A stretch of DNA of 16,836 nt, from contig JAFAEL010000118.1 of assembly GCA_023423995.1 (NCBI GenBank), positions 1-16,836 on the forward strand, given 5' to 3'. A program made the translations under genes and the position numbers. The notes beneath the pieces were generated by a model, which was not told where the DNA came from, searched no databases, and worked only from the letters and a program-made list of their open reading frames with translations. Source of the DNA: Pseudomonadota bacterium. GTDB taxonomy: Bacteria; Pseudomonadota; Alphaproteobacteria; Rhizobiales; Beijerinckiaceae. Of the stretch, positions 8,255-15,690 are shown piece by piece (the first letter of the stretch is position 1; each line of letters begins with the position of its first letter).

Positions 8255-9055
8255 TCACGAAGTCCATCCGATGCTCATGCCGTCGTAAGCCGGCTCGGTT
8301 CCATCGGGCAGTTCGCGGCGCAGCGTCTCGAAGTCGAGATCGGTGTGCATATTCGTCAGCACGGCGCGACGCGGCTTCACCTCCGCGATGAAGGCCAGCG
8401 CCTCCGAGACCGAGAAGTGCGTCGGGTGCGGCGTGTAGCGCAGCGCGTCCAGGATCAGCACGTCCAGGCCCTGGAGACGCTCGAGGGATTGGTCCGGGAT
8501 GCGGCTGACATCCGGCACATAGGCCAGGCTGCCGAACCTGAAGCCCAGCGCAGGCGTCCGGCCGTGCTCCACGACGATCGGCAATGCCTCGACCGCGCCG
8601 CCGGCTCCATCGATCACGAGCGGCACGTCATGATCGATGCGGTGGTCGTCCAGGATGGGTGGATAGTCGCTTCCAGGAGGCGTCGCGAAACAATAGCCAA
8701 AGCGCTCCTGCAGGACCCAGCCCGTCGCCTCGTCGGAATAGACCGGCATGCGCCGGCGCATGTGGATGACGAGCGGCCTGAGGTCGTCGATGCCGTGCGT
8801 GTGGTCGGCGTGGTCGTGCGTGATCAGGACGGCATCGAGCCAGCGGACATCGGCCGACAGAAGCTGTTCCCGAAGGTCCGGCGAGGTATCGACCAGGACG
8901 GTGGTGCGGCCGTCCGGGCCGGTCCGCTCCACGAGGATGGAGCAGCGCCGGCGGCGGTTCTTGGGGTTCCGCGGATCGGCCGCTCCCCAGCCCATGCCCA
9001 CCCGCGGCACACCGGCTGACGACCCGCAGCCGAGAATCGTCAGCGTGAAGCTCAT
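8255..9055 (-). CDS. PhnP-like MBL-fold metallohydrolase
   Basis: Metal-dependent hydrolase (266 aa) of the metallo-beta-lactamase fold, close in layout to PhnP phosphodiesterases. The metal motif is THDHADH with H80, H82, D84 and H85; further ligands are expected in VVEHGRTPALGFRFG, in LIDALRYTPHPTHFS and in the late NMHTDLD. The N-terminal LGCGSSAGVPRVG and NPKNRRRRCS segments are typical of this subgroup. True PhnP acts on cyclic ribose phosphates in C-P lyase clusters. No phn genes are nearby, so the substrate is unknown; the steady link with tatD suggests a nucleic-acid or nucleotide-cleaning role. Its ATG overlaps the tatD stop as ATGA, so it is translationally coupled and is the last gene of the leftward operon. 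Confidence 0.9.
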   Translation of the reverse strand: MSFTLTILGCGSSAGVPRVGMGWGAADPRNPKNRRRRCSILVERTGPDGRTTVLVDTSPDLREQLLSADVRWLDAVLITHDHADHTHGIDDLRPLVIHMRRRMPVYSDEATGWVLQERFGYCFATPPGSDYPPILDDHRIDHDVPLVIDGAGGAVEALPIVVEHGRTPALGFRFGSLAYVPDVSRIPDQSLERLQGLDVLILDALRYTPHPTHFSVSEALAFIAEVKPRRAVLTNMHTDLDFETLRRELPDGTEPAYDGMSIGWTS

Positions 9056-9867
9056 GCCGCTGATTTCCGATCCGTATCAGTGCCTTGCGCGGCCTTGGTG
9101 AAAAGCCGCTCGAAGTTGGCGGTGGTGATCTGAGCGATCTCCTCGGCCGAAACCCCGATCGTCTCTGCCAGCACCCGGGCCGTGTGCGCCACATAGGCGG
9201 GCTCGTTCCGCTTGCCCCGGTGCGGGACGGGCGCGAGGTAGGGCGCATCCGTCTCCACGAGGAGGCGGTCTCGCGGCACGACCTCGCGCGAGATCGACCT
9301 GATCTCGTCCGAGTTCTTGAAGGTGAGGATGCCGGAGAAGGAGACGTAGAACCCGAGTTCGACCCCGACCTCGGCGAGCCTGCGTCCGGAGGAGAAGCAG
9401 TGCAGGATGGCGTCGAAGCGCCCTCGCCCGTGCTCCTCGGTCAGGATCCGGATCATCTCGTCGTCGGCATTGCGGGCATGGATGACGAGCGGCAATCCGC
9501 TCTCCCGGGCGGCCGCGATATGGGTGCGGAAGACGCGCTCCTGCACGTCCCGGGGGCTCTTGTCGTAGTGGAAGTCGAGCCCGGCCTCGCCGACGGCGAT
9601 GCAGCGCGGATGCCGCACGGCCTCGACGATCGTCGTGGCGGCGACGTCCGGCTCCTCGGCGGCGTTGTGCGGATGGGTGCCGACCGTGAAGAACACCTCC
9701 GGGTGCTCTTCGGCGATGCGGCGGTAGACGTCCGCCTTCGCGACCCGGGTCGAGATCGTCACCATGCGGCCGATCCCGGCCTCCTTGGCGCGGGCGATCA
9801 CGCCCGGCAAATCCTCTGCAAAATCAGGGAAGTCGAGGTGACAATGCGAGTCGATCAGCAACGTCAC
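9052..9867 (-). CDS. tatD: TatD-family metal-dependent deoxyribonuclease
   Basis: TIM-barrel metallohydrolase (271 aa) of the TatD/YcfH family, with 3'-5' DNase activity in studied members. The metal ligands are visible: HxH at H8/H10 (DSHCHLD), the Glu of VGEAGLD near residue 95, His in [10 protein letters not shown] and in ILHCFSSG, and Asp in [10 protein letters not shown]. The start is GTG, forming a GTGA overlap with the metG stop; this start puts IDSHCHLD at the very N-terminus as in the family. The position directly behind metG is the usual one in many bacteria (tatD/ycfH beside metG-holB-tmk). Length is normal. Confidence 0.95.
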   Translation of the reverse strand: MTLLIDSHCHLDFPDFAEDLPGVIARAKEAGIGRMVTISTRVAKADVYRRIAEEHPEVFFTVGTHPHNAAEEPDVAATTIVEAVRHPRCIAVGEAGLDFHYDKSPRDVQERVFRTHIAAARESGLPLVIHARNADDEMIRILTEEHGRGRFDAILHCFSSGRRLAEVGVELGFYVSFSGILTFKNSDEIRSISREVVPRDRLLVETDAPYLAPVPHRGKRNEPAYVAHTARVLAETIGVSAEEIAQITTANFERLFTKAAQGTDTDRKSAA

Positions 9868-11414
9868 GCAGCCTCCGTCGGCTCGACGTAGCGCGGGAAG
9901 ATCGGCGCCGGAGCGGGCAGCGCCAGTCCCGCGGCCAGCCGGTTCTCAGCCCCGACCTGCGCGAAGGCCCGCGCCTCGCCAGGGACCGCGAGGAGATCGA
10001 GCAGCTTCTCCGCCGCGTCCGGCACGAAAGGCTGGGCCATGATGGCGATCTCCCGCAGGACCTCGGCCGTCACGTAGAGAACGGTCGCCATCCGGGCAGG
10101 ATCCTGCTTTCGCAGGATCCAAGGTTCCTGTGACGCGAAATAGCGGTTCGCCTCGGCCACCACGGCCCAGATCTCCGCCAGGATCGTGTGCAGGGCGACA
10201 CCCTCCATGGCCGCCCTCGCCTTCCCGGGCAGCGCGTCCGCGAGCGCGAGCAGCGCCTCGTCGGCCTCCACGAGGCGACCGGGCTCCGGTACCCGTCCGT
10301 CGCAGTTGCGCGCGATCATCGTCAGCGAACGCTGGGCGAGGTTTCCGAGATCGTTCGCCAGGTCCGCATTGATCCGGTTGACGATCGCGTCATGCGAATA
10401 GCTGCCGTCCTGTCCGAAAGGGACCTCCCGCAGGAGGAAGTAGCGGAACTGGTCGGCGCCATATTGCGTGGCGAGGGCGAATGGGTCGACGACGTTGCCG
10501 ACCGACTTCGACATCTTCTCCCCGCGGTTGAACAGGAAGCCATGGGCGAAGACGCGCTTCGGCAGCGGCAGCCCGGCCGACATCAGGAAGGCCGGCCAGT
10601 ACACCGTGTGGAAGCGGACGATGTCCTTTCCGATGACGTGGATGTTGGCGGGCCAATAGCGCCAGCGCGGCGCCTGTTCGTCGGGGAAGCCGGCTGCCGT
10701 GAGATAGTTCGTGAGCGCGTCAACCCAGACATACATGACGTGCTTCGGGTTTCCCGGAACCTGCACGCCCCAGTCGAACGTCGTCCGCGAGATCGAAAGG
10801 TCCTTCAGGCCCGACCGCACGAAGCTCATCACCTCGTTCCGGCGCTCGCGCGGCGCCACGAAGTTCGGCTCGCTCTCGTAGAGCGCGAGAAGGCGATCCT
10901 GGTAGGCGGAAAGGCGGAAGAAGTAGCTCTCCTCCTCGACCCATTCCACGGGCGAGCCGAGCGGCTCGCGGCGGACGCCGTCGTCCCCGACCGTGGTCTC
11001 GGCCTCGTCGAAGAACGCCTCCTGCCGGACCGAGTACCAGCCGGCATAGGTGTCGAGATAGATGTCGCCGGCCGCCTCCATCCTCTTCCAGATCGCCTGG
11101 CACGCGAGATGGTGCCTGGGCTCAGTGGTGCGGATGAAGTCGTTGTAGGTCACGCCGAGCGCGGCCATCATGTCGCGGAAGCGTTGCGAGTTGCGGTCCG
11201 CGAGTGCGAGCGGCGTGAGGCCCTCCGTGGCGGCCGTCTGCTGCATCTTCAGGCCGTGTTCGTCCGTTCCGGTCAGGAAGAAGACGTCCCGCCCCTCCAG
11301 CCGCTGGAACCGCGCAATCGCGTCCGAGGCGAGGGCCGTATAGGCGTGGCCGATATGGGGCACGCCGTTCGGATAGAAGATCGGGGTGGTGATATAGAAG
11401 GGCTCGCCGGCCAT
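9864..11414 (-). CDS. metG: Methionyl-tRNA synthetase
   Basis: Class I aminoacyl-tRNA synthetase that charges tRNA-Met (516 aa), cytoplasmic. The HIGH motif is intact at residues 20-23 ([11 protein letters not shown]) and the KMSKS motif is at about 299-303. The connective domain, around [16 protein letters not shown], contains no CxxC pair, so this is the zinc-free type. The protein ends after the anticodon-binding domain ([16 protein letters not shown]) with no C-terminal EMAP/Trbp111-like domain, as is common in alphaproteobacteria. The ATG has an AAGG ribosome binding site 7 nt upstream. holB ends 30 bp before it, and the stop overlaps the tatD GTG by 4 nt. Confidence 0.97.
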   Translation of the reverse strand: MAGEPFYITTPIFYPNGVPHIGHAYTALASDAIARFQRLEGRDVFFLTGTDEHGLKMQQTAATEGLTPLALADRNSQRFRDMMAALGVTYNDFIRTTEPRHHLACQAIWKRMEAAGDIYLDTYAGWYSVRQEAFFDEAETTVGDDGVRREPLGSPVEWVEEESYFFRLSAYQDRLLALYESEPNFVAPRERRNEVMSFVRSGLKDLSISRTTFDWGVQVPGNPKHVMYVWVDALTNYLTAAGFPDEQAPRWRYWPANIHVIGKDIVRFHTVYWPAFLMSAGLPLPKRVFAHGFLFNRGEKMSKSVGNVVDPFALATQYGADQFRYFLLREVPFGQDGSYSHDAIVNRINADLANDLGNLAQRSLTMIARNCDGRVPEPGRLVEADEALLALADALPGKARAAMEGVALHTILAEIWAVVAEANRYFASQEPWILRKQDPARMATVLYVTAEVLREIAIMAQPFVPDAAEKLLDLLAVPGEARAFAQVGAENRLAAGLALPAPAPIFPRYVEPTEAA

Positions 11415-11444
11415 GCCGAACCTTGGAGAGTGATGCGGGCCGGT

Positions 11445-12503
11445 TCAGGCGGCAGCGCGGACAACCTCCGCCAGATCCCCGAACATCGACACGACGAATG
11501 GGCGACGATCGAGGTTGTAGGTTTCCACCGACCTCGCAGCGTCGGCGACCTTCTCACATAGCTCAGCAAGGGGTGCAAGGCGGGCAGGGCCGAGGGAGGC
11601 CCCTGCCCTGATGCGCTCGGACGCCCAGAGCTGGACGGCATCGAGCGCCAGCTCGAAATTTCCTTCCGTCCGCCGGTCCGCGAGCTTCTCGGCGAGGCTC
11701 AGCACGCGCTGCATCGGCACCTCGGGAAGAAGCTTCAGCAGGGCCGCGAGCTCGTCCAGGATGGCCTGGCGCTTGGGATCGAGCAGCGTCAGTGCGCGCC
11801 CGACGGATCCGTCCGCCTTCTCGGCCGCTCCCCTGACCAGGTCCGAGCCGCCCTCCCCGTCTGCCTGCATCTCGGGGCCGAGGGAGCGCAGGACGTCCAG
11901 GATCTGCGCGCCGGAGAGCGGGTCCAGGTTGAGCTTGCGGCAGCGCGAGCGGATCGTCGGGAGGACGCGCTGGGGTGCGTGGGAGACGATGAGGATGGTC
12001 GATCGCGGCGGCGGCTCCTCGATCGTCTTGAGGAGCGCGTTCGCCGACTGGACGGTGAGGTCCTCCGCCGAATCGACGATCATCACCCGGTGGCCGCCAT
12101 TGGCCGCCGTCGTCCCGAAGAACGAGAGAGCGCGCCGCGTGGACTTGACGGGAATCGTCTTCGCCGGCGGACGGTCGACATCGGCGGACGCAGTCTCGAG
12201 ATCGAGCACGATGAGGTTGCCGTGCGCTCCCGCCGCAACCTGCCGAGCCGTCCGGCTGGACGGCGCGACGGCGAGCGGCGCGCCCTCCTCCACTTCGTCC
12301 GGGGCCGCCAGGAGCCGCCGCGCCACGCGATAGGCGAGCGTCGCCTTGCCGATTCCCTGCGCCCCTCCGATCAGCCAGGCGTGGTGGAGGCGGCCCGAAC
12401 CGATAGCTTCGCCGAAGCTGCGCTCCGCATCGGCATGGCCGACGAGGACGGCGCGCTCGCGCGGATGAGGTATGGCCGAGAGGTCGGGCCCGTCGTCAGC
12501 CAT
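11445..12503 (-). CDS. holB: DNA polymerase III delta-prime subunit
   Basis: Clamp-loader subunit of the replicative polymerase (352 aa). The AAA+ domain begins with HHAWLIGGAQGIGKAT, with the P-loop lysine at K53, followed by the conserved SANALLKTIEEPP and the SRC motif TIRSRCRKL (about residues 183-191) that supplies an arginine finger to a neighbouring subunit. The zinc-binding cysteines of E. coli delta-prime are absent: the region between the P-loop and GHRVMIVD has no Cys. It has an insert of about 50 residues there (EEGAPLAVAPSS...). The ATG overlaps the 3' end of tmk by 8 nt, which supports both the start and cotranscription in the common tmk-holB order. Confidence 0.95.
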   Translation of the reverse strand: MADDGPDLSAIPHPRERAVLVGHADAERSFGEAIGSGRLHHAWLIGGAQGIGKATLAYRVARRLLAAPDEVEEGAPLAVAPSSRTARQVAAGAHGNLIVLDLETASADVDRPPAKTIPVKSTRRALSFFGTTAANGGHRVMIVDSAEDLTVQSANALLKTIEEPPPRSTILIVSHAPQRVLPTIRSRCRKLNLDPLSGAQILDVLRSLGPEMQADGEGGSDLVRGAAEKADGSVGRALTLLDPKRQAILDELAALLKLLPEVPMQRVLSLAEKLADRRTEGNFELALDAVQLWASERIRAGASLGPARLAPLAELCEKVADAARSVETYNLDRRPFVVSMFGDLAEVVRAAA

Positions 12504-13191
12504 TCGCAGGCCTCCCGGCTACCTCGAGGGGCGTCAGCAGCCGCGCCTCGACCTCCGCCCAGATCAGCCGCTCGACGCTGTCGGGCGGCCCTGCCGCATC
12601 CACGACGGCGCAGCGCTCCGGCTCCGCGGCCGCGATGGCGAGGAACGCCTCGCGGACGCGGCTGTGGAACGAAAGCCCCTCGGCCTCGAAACGGTCCCTC
12701 TCCTCCCCCGCGAGCTCCCGCCGCTGGCTCGCCCGCGCAAGGCCGAGCTTGGCGGGGACGTCCAGCACGAGGGTGAGATCGGGCGAGGCGCTGCGGACGG
12801 CAACCCGCTCGAGCGCCGAGACCAGCACCCGGGGAACCTCGCCGACCTCGCCCTGATACACGCGCGTCGAATCGGCGAAGCGGTCGCAGATGACGAAGGC
12901 GCCGCCCTCGAGCGCCGGCGCGATCGTGCGGTCGATGTGGTCGGCCCGTGCGGACGCGAAGAGAAGCGTTTCCGCGAAAGCGCCATACGGCTTGACCGCG
13001 CCGGACAGCAGCAGGCTGCGGATGGTCTCGGCGCGCTCCGACCCGCCCGGCTCGCGGGTCGTGACCACGCGGATGCCCCGCGCCTCGAGGCGGCGCCTGA
13101 GACGCTCGCTCTGCGTCGACTTCCCGGCCCCCTCCCCTCCTTCGAGGGTGATGAACCGGCCGCGACCCGAATGTGATTGCTGCCCCTGCAT
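12496..13191 (-). CDS. tmk: Thymidylate kinase
   Basis: Phosphorylates dTMP to dTDP in dTTP synthesis (231 aa). The P-loop is GGEGAGKST (18-26); TREPGG and the CDRFADST motif, whose DR contacts the phosphates, are in place. The LID region ASQRRELAGEERDRFEAEG is arginine-rich, as in LID-arginine (type II) bacterial enzymes, while the P-loop lacks the arginine of the other type. The first 11 residues (MQGQQSHSGRG) are a non-conserved tail; an AAGGA site 9 nt before the ATG supports this start. It sits 48 bp downstream of rlpA and overlaps holB by 8 nt. Confidence 0.96.
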   Translation of the reverse strand: MQGQQSHSGRGRFITLEGGEGAGKSTQSERLRRRLEARGIRVVTTREPGGSERAETIRSLLLSGAVKPYGAFAETLLFASARADHIDRTIAPALEGGAFVICDRFADSTRVYQGEVGEVPRVLVSALERVAVRSASPDLTLVLDVPAKLGLARASQRRELAGEERDRFEAEGLSFHSRVREAFLAIAAAEPERCAVVDAAGPPDSVERLIWAEVEARLLTPLEVAGRPANG

Positions 13192-13239
13192 GGCGCGCGA
13201 TCCTTAGCCCGGATCTCGGAGCCGTGCAGCCTCCGTGCG

Positions 13240-14262
13240 TCAGTAGATGCCGGCGTAGATCGGGCGCTGCGGCGGGAGGAGCGGCACGACGGGGAGCGGC
13301 GCCGCCTCCTCACGCGGAGGCGCCATGCCGGCAACCTCTCGCGACAAGGCCGGCCGGAGCGGCGGCAGCGGAACGCCGTCCGCCAGGTGGAGAGACGGCG
13401 GCTGGGCAGCGACGCGGATCGGCGTCGGCTGCGTGTAGGTCGGCCTCGTCGCAGGCGCCTCCTCGGCATCGTCCATCGCAGCCGCGCGAGCGGGGACCGG
13501 CGGCTCGGACGCCTCGGCCACCTCGATCCGGCGCGGTGCGGGCTGCGCCGGGCGATCGCCGCTCAAACCGGCATACATCGTCGCGCCGCCGCCCCGGAAC
13601 GGAGCCGGCGAGCCGTCGAGGCGCAGTGTCGCGAGCAGCTTCTCGTCGTCGCTACCGCGCGTCGACGCCTTCCCCAGGTACTCGACGCGGACGCGGGTCA
13701 CGCCCTTGCGGCGGAATTCGAGGGCATCCGAGACCCGCTCGGACACATCGATCACGCGGTCCCGCTCATAGGGTCCGCGGTCGTTCACCCGGACCACCAT
13801 CGAGCGCTTGTTCACGAGATTGGTGACGCGGACATAGCTCGGCAGAGGCAGCGTCGGATGCGCGGCCGCGATCGATTGGCGGTCGAAGATCTCGCCATTG
13901 GCCGTGAGGCGGCCGTGGAAGGCGGTGCCGTACCAGGAGGCCCAGCCCTCGCGCACATAGCCTTTGCCGCGGTGGGGCACATAGGTGCGACCGCCCACCA
14001 CATAGGGCTGGCCGATCATCTCGCGGCCGCCGCCCTTCGGGATCGGCTCCCCTTCCGGGATGACCCTCGGGCTCGGCTTCACGCCATACTTGTTGCCGCC
14101 CTTGCGGCTCGCGACCTGCGGGCCGGCGCAGTTGGCGACCATCAGGGCGAGGAGCATCACAGCCCCGCCCCTGAGGGCTGCCCGCGAAATGCCCGCCCCG
14201 CCGCCCGACGGACGCGACTTCGGTTCGGGCACGACTTCTGTCGGACTCGGAAAGATCAACAC
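13240..14262 (-). CDS. rlpA: RlpA-family septal ring lipoprotein / lytic transglycosylase-like protein
   Basis: Double-psi beta-barrel protein of the RlpA family; studied members cleave peptidoglycan strands lacking peptides and act at division septa. The barrel spans about residues 106-196 (GWASWYGTAFHGRLTANGE ... VNDRGPY), and the acidic residues of ANGE and NDRG that line the groove are present. An N-terminal hydrophobic stretch ends in LMVANCAGP, a lipobox-like site with unusual Asn before Cys45. The C-terminal third is a proline-rich tail ending in PQRPIYAGIY; there is no SPOR domain. I prefer the GTG at 14262 (or the adjacent TTG at 14259), because AGGGAG stands just upstream. The frame is open to an ATG at 14352, but that would place a CtrA-like box inside the gene and add 30 residues unlike a signal peptide. 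tmk follows by 48 bp. Confidence 0.9.
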   Translation of the reverse strand: MLIFPSPTEVVPEPKSRPSGGGAGISRAALRGGAVMLLALMVANCAGPQVASRKGGNKYGVKPSPRVIPEGEPIPKGGGREMIGQPYVVGGRTYVPHRGKGYVREGWASWYGTAFHGRLTANGEIFDRQSIAAAHPTLPLPSYVRVTNLVNKRSMVVRVNDRGPYERDRVIDVSERVSDALEFRRKGVTRVRVEYLGKASTRGSDDEKLLATLRLDGSPAPFRGGGATMYAGLSGDRPAQPAPRRIEVAEASEPPVPARAAAMDDAEEAPATRPTYTQPTPIRVAAQPPSLHLADGVPLPPLRPALSREVAGMAPPREEAAPLPVVPLLPPQRPIYAGIY

Positions 14263-14299
14263 CGGCTCCCTGGCGATGGAGCAGGATGCTGGGAGCGGC

Positions 14300-14322
14300 T
14301 TAAGGAAAGTTTGACGCGAATC
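14300..14322 (-). promoter_or_regulatory. CtrA-like box and GANTC site before rlpA
   Basis: TTAA-N7-TTGAC at 14300-14315 differs by one base from the CtrA consensus TTAA-N7-TTAAC, and a CcrM-type methylation site GAATC follows 2 bp away (14318-14322). The pair lies 38-60 bp before the preferred rlpA start, and rlpA is the only gene it could serve in this gap. I could not identify a convincing -10. The sites are seen directly; binding by CtrA or methylation by CcrM is inferred. Confidence 0.45.
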
Positions 14323-14431
14323 TTGGCGGATTATCGCCGCGCGAAAGCTCAACGCTCTCAGGCGGTTGCGCCTGATCTCTGAACCGAACGATCAGCTATG
14401 CCGAGAGCTACGGGCAGGGATTTTCGGCCCA

Positions 14432-14459
14432 GGGACCCGCGGGCTGGCGCTCGCGGGCC
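14432..14459 (-). terminator. Possible terminator of the parA-RHH unit
   Basis: CCCGCG (14436-14441) and CGCGGG (14452-14457) are exact inverted repeats, with outer GG/CC pairing through a bulge. They begin 16 bp past the stop of the RHH gene, in transcript direction. No T-run follows on the minus strand, so efficiency is doubtful. Confidence 0.3.
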
Positions 14460-14474
14460 GGCATGAGGACGCGC

Positions 14475-14780
14475 TCAGCGCGGCTGGTTGAGCTGCTTGA
14501 TCGAGAGCGCCCCGCGCTTCTGGAACAGCAGGTCGAGCGCCTCCAGCATGAGCTGGTGGATCTTCGTCCGCTCCGTATAGGCGATGTCGCGCAGCTGATC
14601 GTAGACCGGCGGCTCGAGATAGACGGAGAGCTGCTTTGCGCGCTCCTTCAGGGTGCCGCGCGGGTTCGGCTCCTGCGGCTTGGCGGGGGCGAGCTGGATG
14701 ACCTCCCCACCCGCTCGGTTCGGGGTTGGCGCCGCGGAGGCGACGATCGACGCGAGACTGAGCTTAGGCGGCTTTGACAT
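14475..14780 (-). CDS. Ribbon-helix-helix protein, partner of the orphan ParA
   Basis: Small protein (101 aa) with two parts. Residues 1-48 are rich in Pro, Ala and charged residues and look disordered. Residues 49-90 (KQLSVYLEPPVYDQL ... LDLLFQKRG) fit a ribbon-helix-helix: a beta strand with alternating polar residues followed by two amphipathic helices. Such proteins bind DNA as dimers through the strand. Plasmid partition systems of type Ib and the Agrobacterium VirC1/VirC2 pair combine a ParA ATPase with an RHH protein; the flexible N-terminal tail would then stimulate the ATPase. Here it overlaps the parA 3' end by 17 nt and has an AGGGG ribosome binding site (14788-14792) inside parA, so both are made from one mRNA. 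A ParB-like centromere-binding or autorepressor role is inference; an antitoxin-like role is less likely, as no toxin gene is adjacent. Confidence 0.8.
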   Translation of the reverse strand: MSKPPKLSLASIVASAAPTPNRAGGEVIQLAPAKPQEPNPRGTLKERAKQLSVYLEPPVYDQLRDIAYTERTKIHQLMLEALDLLFQKRGALSIKQLNQPR

Positions 14781-15402
14781 AGATGTGCCCCTGCGAACGC
14801 TTCTCGATCCAGGTCCACAAGCGGCGGATTTCCGAAGCGGCCTGTCCGGTCGGGTTGTATTCGGTCACGCCCTGCCCCATGCCGAGCGCATCCTGGTGGT
14901 CGTTACGCGTCACGATGTTGACGTCCGGAAGAACGCCCAGGACGGCCAGGCCGTCGGCTGCGTCACGCACACGGTAGGAGCGCGGCGGGGTCTGGTTCAG
15001 GACGAAGGCGAACTTCTTCTCCAGGCGATAGATCGCCGCGAGGGTCGGCTTGAAGGCGCGCAGGTCGGCCGGGGTCGGGCGGCAGGGAATGACGCAGAGA
15101 TCGGCCGCACGGATTGCGGCAAGGCTGCCCGGGGAATCGACGCCCGGCGTGTCGATGAAGACGTAGTCGAAATCCGAATCCCGCAGCCGGTTCATGATGT
15201 CGTCGAGCTGCGTCGCGTCGATCTGGGCGACCTCGGGCGTGTCGGCCTTCCGGTGCTCCGCCCAGTCCGTGACGGTCGCCTGCCTGTCCATTTCGAGGAT
15301 GCAGACCGACTGGCCCGCCTCCTGCGCCGCAACCGCCAGGGAGATGCACAGCGTGCTCTTTCCGCTGCCACCTTTCTGCGTCACGAACGTGATCGCCTTC
15401 AT
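14764..15402 (-). CDS. ParA-family ATPase (orphan, MinD/ParA type)
   Basis: Small ParA/MinD-type ATPase (212 aa) without an N-terminal DNA-binding domain, as in type Ib partition ATPases. The deviant Walker A is QKGGSGKST (9-17), with signature Lys10 and Lys15; LEMDRQA (about residue 39) stands at the Walker A-prime site, and VFIDTPG (D84) is the Walker B/switch. The start is the ATG giving MKAITFVTQKGG, with AGGGA 5 nt upstream. The frame stays open for 67 more codons upstream (to 15603), but that part does not look like protein and runs through the promoter. It is not the chromosomal parA of the parAB-gid locus, since no parB or gid gene is adjacent; its only partner is the RHH protein. Possible roles: positioning a cargo such as a protein complex, plasmid-like DNA or chemoreceptors on the nucleoid. 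The cargo cannot be read from the sequence. Confidence 0.9.
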   Translation of the reverse strand: MKAITFVTQKGGSGKSTLCISLAVAAQEAGQSVCILEMDRQATVTDWAEHRKADTPEVAQIDATQLDDIMNRLRDSDFDYVFIDTPGVDSPGSLAAIRAADLCVIPCRPTPADLRAFKPTLAAIYRLEKKFAFVLNQTPPRSYRVRDAADGLAVLGVLPDVNIVTRNDHQDALGMGQGVTEYNPTGQAASEIRRLWTWIEKRSQGHIYVKAA

Positions 15403-15416
15403 GGGCGTCCCTTTCC

Positions 15417-15490
15417 TTGTGGTACAAAAAGCGGACCCGCACCGAGTCGCGTCGGGCCAGCACCCCCAGATCGAGAATCCTGCGATCCTG
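15417..15490 (-). promoter_or_regulatory. Candidate operator repeats before parA
   Basis: In the leader directly upstream of the parA ribosome binding site are a small inverted repeat TTGTGGTACAA (15417-15427), a direct repeat ATCCTG at 15477-15482 and 15485-15490, and a GAATC methylation site at 15475-15479. RHH proteins bind short direct or inverted repeats near their own promoters, so these are the first places to look for autorepression or a centromere-like site. The repeats are short and may be chance. Confidence 0.25.
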
Positions 15491-15526
15491 TGAACCAAGG
15501 ATTGGCCTATTCTCTCGGCCATCATG

Positions 15527-15542
15527 GTTAACGGGCCGTTAA
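15527..15542 (-). promoter_or_regulatory. Full CtrA-type box upstream of parA
   Basis: On the minus strand the sequence reads TTAACGGCCCGTTAAC, an exact match to TTAA-N7-TTAAC, the binding consensus of the alphaproteobacterial cell-cycle regulator CtrA. It is also a palindrome, with arms TTAACGG/CCGTTAA around one base. It stands about 125 bp before the parA ATG and downstream of the acyltransferase stop, so parA is the only gene it faces; no rightward gene follows it until the tRNA 1.2 kb away. The rest of the 288-bp gap (15403-15690) shows no coding evidence. Confidence 0.55.
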
Positions 15543-15690
15543 GCTTGGGAAGATCCTGGGCGATCCGCCCCCGTGTTTGCGGCCGGAATGTGCAGAGCCG
15601 CACGACCGGGGCTGCGTTCGTGGGCGGCCGGCGGCGTGACGACCTTCGCGCGTGTGCCGGAAGTTCCGGGAGCGGACCGGGAGGCGAGCC

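Noticed and set aside
10188..11561. Plus-strand frame of about 457 codons opposite metG
   Set aside because: It is a shadow of metG with low-complexity composition; it has no family signature and no ribosome binding site context.
14263..14352. Longer rlpA form starting at the ATG at 14352
   Set aside because: The added 30 residues do not look like a signal sequence, lack a ribosome binding site, and cover a promoter-like region; kept only as an alternative start.
13177..14382. Plus-strand frame of about 401 codons opposite rlpA
   Set aside because: It lies antisense to a clear RlpA barrel; its Arg/His/Ala-rich product resembles a codon-bias shadow.
15403..15603. N-terminal extension of ParA by 67 residues
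   Set aside because: ParA proteins begin a few residues before the KGG loop; the ATG at 15402 has a good ribosome binding site, and the extension would run through the CtrA box and leader.
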